NCBI GenBank assembly: GCA_946626265.1
Contig: CAMOUE010000061.1
Location: 1 to 10,854 of the forward strand
DNA: 10,854 nt
Direction: 5' to 3'
From: an uncultured Eggerthellaceae bacterium
GTDB taxonomy: Bacteria; Actinomycetota; Coriobacteriia; Coriobacteriales; Eggerthellaceae
The notes under the pieces were generated by a model that ran no database searches, had not been told where the DNA came from, and was given only the letters and a program-made list of their open reading frames with translations. The translations under genes were made by a program, and so were the position numbers. This document shows, piece after piece, positions 6,407-10,854 of this stretch. Position 1 is the stretch's first letter. The number at the start of each line of letters is the position of its first letter.

Positions 6407-7489
6407 CTACGCATTCTCCTTCTCGAACTGCTCCATGAAGGCGACGAGCGCCTCGACGCCCTCGCGGGGCATGGCGTTGTAGATGGAGGCGCGCATGCCG
6501 CCAACGGAGCGATGACCCTTGATGTTGGCGATGTTGTGCTCGGCGGCTTCCGCGATGAACTTCGCGTCGAGGTCGGCATCGCCCGTGACGAACGGAACGT
6601 TCATGATCGAACGGTCCTCCTTGCGAGCAGTGCCGCTGAACAGCTTCGACTGGTCGAGGAAGTCGTAGAGCAGCGCCGCCTTCTCGCGGTTGCGCTTGCC
6701 GATGCCCTCGAGGCCGCCCTGCTCCTTGAGCCACTTGAAAACGAGGCCGCAGATGTAGATCGTGTAGCAAGCCGGCGTGTTGTACATGCTGCCGGCATCC
6801 GCCATGGTCTTCCAGCGAAGCAGCGTCGGGGTGTACTCGAGCACGTCTTCGCGGATGAGGTCCTCGCGCGCGATGACGATGGCGAGCCCGGCGGGACCGA
6901 CGTTCTTTTGAACGCCGCCGTAGATGACGCCGTATTTCGAGACGTCGATCGGCTCGGACAGGAAGCACGACGATACGTCAGCCACCAGCGGCACGTCGCC
7001 CGTCTCGGGAAGCTTGTGGTACACAGTGCCGTAAATGGTCTCGTTCTGGCAGATGTAGAGGTAGTCGGCGTCCTCGGAAACCTTGATCGCGTCCACGTCG
7101 GGAACGTAGCTGAACGTCTCGTCCTCGCTCGAGGCCAGGCAATTCGCGGTGCCGTACATCTTGGCTTCCTTGAAGGCCTTCTTCGACCAGCTACCGGAAA
7201 CGATATAGTCGGCGACGCCGTTCTTCATGAGGTTCATCGGGATGGCAGCGAACTGGGTCGTCGCTCCGCCCTGCACGAAGAGCACCTTGTAGTTCTCGGG
7301 AATGCCCATGAGGTCGCGCAGGTCAGCCTCGGCAGTGTCGATGATGTTCTGGAAAGTCTTGGAACGATGGCTCATCTCCATGACGGACATGCCCGTCCCC
7401 TGGTAGTCGAGCATCTCTGCCGCGGCCTGCTCGAGCACCGGCACAGGCAAAACTGCGGGACCTGCGGAAAAGTTGTAAACCCTGGTCAT
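6407..7489 (-). CDS. serC: Phosphoserine aminotransferase
   Basis: SerC is the PLP enzyme that converts 3-phosphohydroxypyruvate plus glutamate to 3-phosphoserine in serine synthesis; in some bacteria it also serves pyridoxal phosphate synthesis. The 360-residue length is standard. The N-terminus YNFSAGPAVLP is diagnostic. Lys195 in GGVQKNVGPAG is the Schiff-base lysine. The substrate-binding set known from the E. coli enzyme is present: H41-R42, H326-R327 and R333 in GHRSVGGMRASIYN. The ATG at 7489 follows a perfect AGGAGG with 5-nt spacing. It is the first gene of a minus-strand unit leading into pcrA, with a likely extended -10 promoter just upstream, and is divergent from pit. No serA or serB is in the window. 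Confidence 0.97.
   Translation of the reverse strand: MTRVYNFSAGPAVLPVPVLEQAAAEMLDYQGTGMSVMEMSHRSKTFQNIIDTAEADLRDLMGIPENYKVLFVQGGATTQFAAIPMNLMKNGVADYIVSGSWSKKAFKEAKMYGTANCLASSEDETFSYVPDVDAIKVSEDADYLYICQNETIYGTVYHKLPETGDVPLVADVSSCFLSEPIDVSKYGVIYGGVQKNVGPAGLAIVIAREDLIREDVLEYTPTLLRWKTMADAGSMYNTPACYTIYICGLVFKWLKEQGGLEGIGKRNREKAALLYDFLDQSKLFSGTARKEDRSIMNVPFVTGDADLDAKFIAEAAEHNIANIKGHRSVGGMRASIYNAMPREGVEALVAFMEQFEKENA
6416..6421 (-). promoter_or_regulatory. pcrA ribosome-binding site inside serC
   Basis: AAGGAG lies in the last codons of serC (Glu-Lys-Glu-Asn-Ala), 12 nt before the pcrA ATG. The pcrA start therefore depends on mRNA that also encodes serC. Confidence 0.55.
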
Positions 7490-7521
7490 TTGAACCTCCT
7501 AGTCTAATTGCATGCAGGCCC

Positions 7522-7530
7522 ACTATAGCA
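7522..7530 (-). promoter_or_regulatory. Extended -10 promoter for serC
   Basis: The minus strand reads TGCTATAGT: a TGn extension plus a -10 hexamer with five of six matches. No clear -35 box sits 16-18 nt upstream, which extended -10 promoters tolerate. Transcription would start near 7515, giving a leader of about 26 nt with a strong ribosome-binding site. Confidence 0.5.
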
Positions 7531-7577
7531 CCCCAAATCAAACGCCGATATCAGCCCACAGAATCAGCCAATTACGA

Positions 7578-7583
7578 TAGAAT
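7578..7583 (+). promoter_or_regulatory. Possible -10 box for pit
   Basis: TAGAAT (five of six matches to TATAAT) lies 44 nt before the pit ATG in the divergent intergenic region. No convincing -35 box is seen at the proper distance, so an activator-dependent promoter is possible. Confidence 0.3.
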
Positions 7584-7618
7584 GAATCATGCTGTTTTGA
7601 TGAACTGCATACTTGGTT

Positions 7619-7624
7619 AGGAAG
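7619..7624 (+). promoter_or_regulatory. pit ribosome-binding site deciding the ATG start
   Basis: AGGAAG lies 5 nt (counted from AGGA) before the ATG at 7628. An in-frame TTG at 7613 lies upstream of and too close to this site to use it, so 7628 is chosen as the start. Confidence 0.6.
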
Positions 7625-7627
7625 ACT

Positions 7628-8674
7628 ATGGATCTTACGCTCATGGGCATCCTCGCGCAGGTTGCCACGTATCCTTCCCTCGCGGTCATTATCGTCCTCG
7701 TCATTGCGGTAACCGTAATCTCGGGAGCAACCGATGCCCCGAACGCAATCGCGACGGCCGTGTCGACGAGATGCCTCACGCCAACCCAAGCGCTCTGGCT
7801 AGCAGCCGTGTTCAATTTCGTCGGATTGGTCGGCATGACCTACATCTCGACGGCGGTCGCCCACACGATGTTCAACATGGTCGACTTCTCAGGCGACACC
7901 CACCAAGCTCTCATGGCGCTGATGGCAGCGATGATAGGCGCGATAATCTGGGGCATCTTCTGCTGGTGGCGTGGCATCCCCGCCTCTAAATCACACTCGT
8001 TGATCGCCGGGATCACCGGCGGCGCCATCGCCATGAACGGCTTCGGCGGCGTCATCATCGGCGAGTGGATGAAAGTTATCTACGGCATGGCGTTTTCCCT
8101 GTTCGCCGGTTTCGTGCTCGGCTGGATTGCGGTTCGGGTCATCGAACGCGTGTTCATCAACATCAACCGGCGCAGCTCGGGCACGCTGTTCGTGGCAACA
8201 CAGGATATCTGCGCGATGCTCCTGTCGTTCCTGCACGGCGCACAGGACGGTCAGAAGTTCATGTCGATCGCCATCTTGGGCATCGCGCTCTCGTTTGGCA
8301 TGGAATCCGCCGACCAGGCGGGATTCCCGCTTTGGCTCATGATCACCTGCTCCCTTGCGATTTCGCTCGGCACCTTCCTCGGCGGCAAGCGCATTATCAA
8401 GTCGGTCGCCATGGACATGGTGAAACTCGAGAAGCACCAAGGCGTTGCGGCCTCCATCAGCACGGTCATTACGCTGTTCGTTTCGTCGATAACCGGCATG
8501 CCCGTTTCGACCTCGCATTGCTCGACTTCGGCCATCATGGGCGTCGGCGCATCGAAGAACATCCGCAAGGTCAACTGGAGCATCGCAAAGAACATGGTTG
8601 TGGCCTGGGTTCTCACGTTCCCCTGCTGCGGTCTCATCGGCTTCGCGCTTGCCAAGGTATTCATGCTGTTCTAA
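7628..8674 (+). CDS. pit: PiT-family inorganic phosphate transporter
   Basis: This integral membrane permease moves inorganic phosphate (as metal phosphate with H+, or with Na+) across the cytoplasmic membrane at low affinity. The 348-residue protein shows the PiT inverted duplication: signature GATDAPNAIATAVSTR at 33-48 with ASKSHSLIAGITGGAI at 119-134, then HGAQDGQKFM at 203-212 with MPVSTSHCSTSAIMGVGASK at 291-310. About nine to ten hydrophobic segments are evident (for example 16-33, 54-76, 94-113, 152-175, 232-251, 273-289, 321-346). The usual GxND signature reads GATD. No DUF47/PhoU-like partner gene lies next to it, though many pit genes have one. It is the only plus-strand gene and ends at a strong terminator shared with tsf. 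Family assignment is firm; ion coupling cannot be read from the sequence. Confidence 0.92.
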   Translation: MDLTLMGILAQVATYPSLAVIIVLVIAVTVISGATDAPNAIATAVSTRCLTPTQALWLAAVFNFVGLVGMTYISTAVAHTMFNMVDFSGDTHQALMALMAAMIGAIIWGIFCWWRGIPASKSHSLIAGITGGAIAMNGFGGVIIGEWMKVIYGMAFSLFAGFVLGWIAVRVIERVFININRRSSGTLFVATQDICAMLLSFLHGAQDGQKFMSIAILGIALSFGMESADQAGFPLWLMITCSLAISLGTFLGGKRIIKSVAMDMVKLEKHQGVAASISTVITLFVSSITGMPVSTSHCSTSAIMGVGASKNIRKVNWSIAKNMVVAWVLTFPCCGLIGFALAKVFMLF

Positions 8675-8711
8675 CGGCGCGCACCCGACAACATCAACCC
8701 GCTGACAACAG

Positions 8712-8740
8712 AAAGGCGGCTCCCGAAGGAGCCGCCTTTT
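8712..8740. terminator. Bidirectional intrinsic terminator between pit and tsf
   Basis: A perfect 9-bp GC-rich stem (8715-8723 with 8728-8736) around CGAA is flanked by AAA on the left and TTTT on the right, so it can work in both directions. Read from tsf (minus strand), the loop is UUCG closed by C-G, the exceptionally stable tetraloop. Its position between convergent stop codons (8674 and 8761) supports a shared terminator. Confidence 0.92.
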
Positions 8741-8760
8741 CATGATGCCGTGATGCTCGA

Positions 8761-9606
8761 TTACTCGCCCAGCGCGTAGCGCACGAAGTCGACGACCTTG
8801 ATGGAACCGCCGAGCTCCTTGGCAACCTTGTCGGTGTACGTCTGGATGGTCAGATCGCCGTCCTTGACGAACGCCTGCTCCGTGAGGCAGTTCTCGGCGT
8901 AGAACTTCTCGAGGCGGCCGGTGGCGATCTTCTCCTGGATGTTCTCGGGCTTGCCGGAAGCAGCGGCCTGAGCCTTGTAGATCTCCATCTCCTTGGCAAC
9001 GACATCGGCCGGCACGCAGTCGCGGTTGGCGGCAACCGGTGACATGGCGGCAACCTGCATCGCGACGTCGCGGCCGTACGTCACGAACGCGTCGGACGTC
9101 GGGTCGATGCCCTCGGCGTCGAACTTCACGACGACGCCGATCTTGCCGCCCATGTGGATGTAGGCGCACACGGCGTCGCCCTCGACGGAAACCGCGCGGG
9201 AAAGCTGGGTGTTCTCGCCCATGACATGCACGCAGTCGGTGATGAGCTCGGCGACCTCGGCGTCGGCCTTGAGGGCCTCGGCGTCGGCGTACTTCTTGTC
9301 GAGCTCGATCTTCGCGATCTTCTCGGCGTAATCCTTGAACTTCTCGTTCATGCCGACGAAGTCGGTCTCGCAGTTGAGCTCGATGACGGCAGCGGACTTC
9401 GCGTCATCGGCGACGACGGCCATGATCGTGCCCTCGTTCGTGGCGCGGCCGGCCTTCTTGGCGACCTTGGCAACGCCCCACTCGCGCAGCAGGTCGACGG
9501 CCTTGTCCATGTCGGCGTCGGCCTCCGTCAGAGCCTTCTTGCACTCCATCATGCCCGCGCCGGTCATCTCGCGAAGTTCTTTGACCATGCTTGCAGTAAT
9601 AGCCAT
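8761..9606 (-). CDS. tsf: Elongation factor Ts
   Basis: EF-Ts is the guanine nucleotide exchange factor that releases GDP from EF-Tu in the cytosol. The 281-residue protein has the N-terminal UBA-like domain with LREMTGAGMMECKKAL (11-26) and the catalytic ELNCETDFV segment (76-84), where TDFV contacts the EF-Tu G domain. The rest is the dimerisation core. The ATG at 9606 is preceded by AGAGGA with about 8-nt spacing. It follows rpsB after a short gap of about 45 nt, the normal rpsB-tsf arrangement. The widespread next genes, pyrH and frr, are absent: the unit ends in a strong terminator 20 nt downstream of the tsf stop. Confidence 0.97.
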   Translation of the reverse strand: MAITASMVKELREMTGAGMMECKKALTEADADMDKAVDLLREWGVAKVAKKAGRATNEGTIMAVVADDAKSAAVIELNCETDFVGMNEKFKDYAEKIAKIELDKKYADAEALKADAEVAELITDCVHVMGENTQLSRAVSVEGDAVCAYIHMGGKIGVVVKFDAEGIDPTSDAFVTYGRDVAMQVAAMSPVAANRDCVPADVVAKEMEIYKAQAAASGKPENIQEKIATGRLEKFYAENCLTEQAFVKDGDLTIQTYTDKVAKELGGSIKVVDFVRYALGE

Positions 9607-9651
9607 GTTGGTTCCTCTCTATCGAGTCAATTGGTTAAGAATCGTACTTGA

Positions 9652-10428
9652 CTATTCGGCAGCTGCCTCAGGTGCAGCCTCTTCAGCCACGGGAGCCGCT
9701 TCTGCAGCAGCCTCGGCCTCGCCGGCCATCTCGTCGGCAGTCACCGGGACGCCGATGCCGGCAACGGCAGCGTCGGCGATGAAGTCGCACAGGAGGCGGA
9801 CCGAACGAATCGCATCGTCGTTCGCGGGGATGCCGTAATCGACGTCATCGGGGTCGCAGTTCGTGTCGAGCGTGCCCACGACGGGGATTCCGAGGCGCTT
9901 GGCCTCCTTGATGGCAATCTCCTCGCGGTTCGTGTCGATGACGAAGATCGCATCGGGCGTGCGACGCATGTTGCGGATGCCGTTGAGGTTCGTCTGGAGC
10001 TTGGAGAGCTCTTTGCGAAGCAGGATCTGCTCCTTCTTGGGCAGCAGCTCCATGCGGCCGTCGGCCTCCATGGCCTCGAGCTCTTCCATGCGATTGACGC
10101 GCGTGCGGATCGTGACGAAGTTCGTCATCATGCCGCCAAGCCAACGAGCGTTGACGTACGGCATGCCGCACTTGTTGGCAGCGTCGGCGATGGGCTCCTG
10201 CGCCTGCTTCTTCGTGCCGACGAACAGGATCGTGCCGCCGTTCTTCGCGAGGTTGGACACGAACGTGTAGGCGTCGTCCATACCGATGAGCGTCTTCTTG
10301 AGGTCGAGGATGTAGATGTCACCACGGTTGCCGAAAATGTACGGCTTCATCTTGGGGTTCCAGCGACGGGTCTGATGACCGAAGTGTGCGCCTGCGTCAA
10401 GCAGCGTCTGAATATTGACTTTCGCCAT
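9652..10428 (-). CDS. rpsB: 30S ribosomal protein S2
   Basis: S2 binds between head and body of the 30S subunit and is needed to recruit S1 and initiate translation. The 258-residue protein starts MAKVNIQTLLDAGAHFGHQT and contains RWNPKMKPYIFGNRGDIYIL and the FVGTKKQAQEPI segment typical of the family. The tail (about 22 residues) is almost only Ala, Glu, Pro and Val, an acidic low-complexity extension. Two ATGs are possible. The one at 10440 would add MEKD. The one at 10428 matches the usual S2 N-terminus and has GGAG 6 nt upstream, so it is preferred. The gene is first in rpsB-tsf. In E. coli, S2 represses this operon through the rpsB leader, and a hairpin-rich leader is present here too. 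Confidence 0.96.
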   Translation of the reverse strand: MAKVNIQTLLDAGAHFGHQTRRWNPKMKPYIFGNRGDIYILDLKKTLIGMDDAYTFVSNLAKNGGTILFVGTKKQAQEPIADAANKCGMPYVNARWLGGMMTNFVTIRTRVNRMEELEAMEADGRMELLPKKEQILLRKELSKLQTNLNGIRNMRRTPDAIFVIDTNREEIAIKEAKRLGIPVVGTLDTNCDPDDVDYGIPANDDAIRSVRLLCDFIADAAVAGIGVPVTADEMAGEAEAAAEAAPVAEEAAPEAAAE

Positions 10429-10430
10429 AT

Positions 10431-10438
10431 CCTTCTCC
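10431..10438 (-). promoter_or_regulatory. rpsB ribosome-binding site deciding the start
   Basis: GGAGAAGG lies between the two candidate ATGs, with GGAG 6 nt before the ATG at 10428. It cannot serve the ATG at 10440, although a weaker AGAGGA lies upstream of that one. This supports the shorter protein. Confidence 0.6.
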
Positions 10439-10455
10439 ATTCGTTAGTCCTCTGC

Positions 10456-10525
10456 CTGCGGTCATCCCCGAATCCGCAGCCTTTTCCGGTGGCCACTAGC
10501 GGTTCGAGTCACGCAAGCATGTGTG
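10456..10525 (-). promoter_or_regulatory. Structured rpsB 5' leader
   Basis: Between the predicted start point (near 10534) and the rpsB ribosome-binding site lie three repeat units. The first is a hairpin CACGCA/TGTGTG (10510-10515 and 10520-10525, one G-U pair). The second is a palindrome GTGGCCAC (10489-10496) flanked by CCG/CGG. The third is a perfect 6-bp stem CTGCGG/CCGCAG (10456-10461 and 10474-10479) with a 12-nt loop. None has a U tract. A structured leader fits S2 feedback control as known in E. coli, but no sequence match to a described leader motif was recognised. Confidence 0.4.
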
Positions 10526-10540
10526 ATTAGAAACTCTGGT

Positions 10541-10549
10541 ATAGTACCA
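10541..10549 (-). promoter_or_regulatory. Extended -10 promoter for rpsB-tsf
   Basis: The minus strand reads TGGTACTAT: a TGn extension followed by a hexamer with four of six matches, including the key second and sixth positions. No -35 box is evident. Transcription would start near 10534, giving a leader of about 105 nt. Confidence 0.4.
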
Positions 10550-10582
10550 CTTCTCTTGAAACTGCGCAGGAAATCCACGGAG

Positions 10583-10642
10583 TTAAAACTTATATGGCCT
10601 AGCTGCATCAAAGCCGAGCGCAATCGTGGCCGCGCGCTCCAT
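10583..10642 (-). CDS. Possible 19-residue peptide upstream of rpsB
   Basis: An ATG at 10642 is preceded by GGAAGGAA (AAGGA with 6-nt spacing), a good ribosome-binding site, and opens MERAATIALGFDAARPYKF before a stop. It ends about 35 nt upstream of the proposed rpsB -10 box. It is not a recognised protein, and its frame stays open upstream without family similarity. It could be a genuine small protein, a leader peptide if transcription starts farther right, or chance. Confidence 0.2.
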   Translation of the reverse strand: MERAATIALGFDAARPYKF

Positions 10643-10854
10643 AATCGTTCCTTCCATCCGAAAACCCGGCGCTTTTGAAGCTTTCGTGCGATTTCTCTTA
10701 TCGGGCAGCTTCGAACGGCCGGCATTACCACCTTGCCGAAAGCAAGCCGACATAGGAGAACGATTGCACGCGCGTGAGAAAAAACTCATGATATTGTTTT
10801 TCAAGCACAAGTAGGCCGCCCGCGGCTGCGATTATCGCGTTGCCGCGCAATTCC
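10643..10854. other. Right-edge intergenic stretch, no gene recognised
   Basis: Both strands were read and no protein family, tRNA or repeat was recognised. The base composition is more AT-rich in places (for example around 10779-10803) than the coding regions. A minus-strand GATAAT at 10836-10831 could be a -10 box, but its -35 box would lie beyond the edge. Together with 10441-10642 it makes about 410 nt without a confident gene. Confidence 0.4.

Noticed and set aside
4190..7507. Plus-strand open frame of 1105 codons opposite pcrA and serC
   Set aside because: It spans two certain genes in antisense, has no recognisable domain, is rich in Arg/His/Val/Leu as expected from mirrored GC-rich codons, and lacks a ribosome-binding site.
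10486..10516. tRNA-like TTCGA segment (GGTTCGAGTC) near 10501
   Set aside because: The flanking bases do not pair as a T stem, and no acceptor or anticodon arm can be assembled around it.
1..10854. Mobile element, CRISPR array, toxin-antitoxin or defence system
   Set aside because: No transposase, integrase, regularly spaced repeats, or small paired genes were seen; all confident genes are housekeeping.

Overview
The window looks like ordinary core chromosome of a GC-rich bacterium. The best guess is Actinomycetota, class Coriobacteriia (Eggerthella/Slackia-like). The reasons are the strong GC bias at third codon positions, the actinobacterial flavour of the proteins, and a family II pyrophosphatase with two CBS domains and no DRTGG domain, an architecture known from Eggerthella lenta. 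The taxonomic call is inference and was not tested by search.

Layout. Almost everything lies on the minus strand, so transcription runs from high to low coordinates. From the right edge: a gene-poor leader region (10441-10854) carries a candidate extended -10 promoter and hairpins ahead of rpsB (ribosomal protein S2), followed by tsf (EF-Ts). A perfect bidirectional terminator (8712-8740) separates tsf from the convergent plus-strand phosphate transporter gene pit (7628-8674). Divergent from pit is serC (phosphoserine aminotransferase), followed after 3 nt by a PcrA/UvrD helicase gene, then after an 83-nt hairpin-bearing gap by a CBS-domain manganese pyrophosphatase gene (ppaC). Behind ppaC lies a remnant of an aldo/keto reductase gene. 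A consensus-like promoter (2130-2158) and a leader of about 240 nt then open the str operon rpsL-rpsG-fusA, of which fusA runs off the left edge.

How the genes fit together. Two blocks supply translation: S2 + EF-Ts and S12 + S7 + EF-G. The middle block holds serine biosynthesis, DNA repair/transcription-coupled helicase activity and pyrophosphate removal. Pyrophosphatase and phosphate uptake are linked only loosely by phosphate metabolism.

I looked for an undescribed system (defence island, mobile element, CRISPR, novel cluster) and see none. The second-look items are RNA-level regulation (the S7-type rpsL-rpsG spacer, the rpsB leader, the rpsL leader), the regulatory architecture of the CBS pyrophosphatase, the decayed reductase and a possible 19-residue leader peptide. 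Long open frames opposite the real genes (up to 1105 codons opposite pcrA/serC) are composition artefacts.
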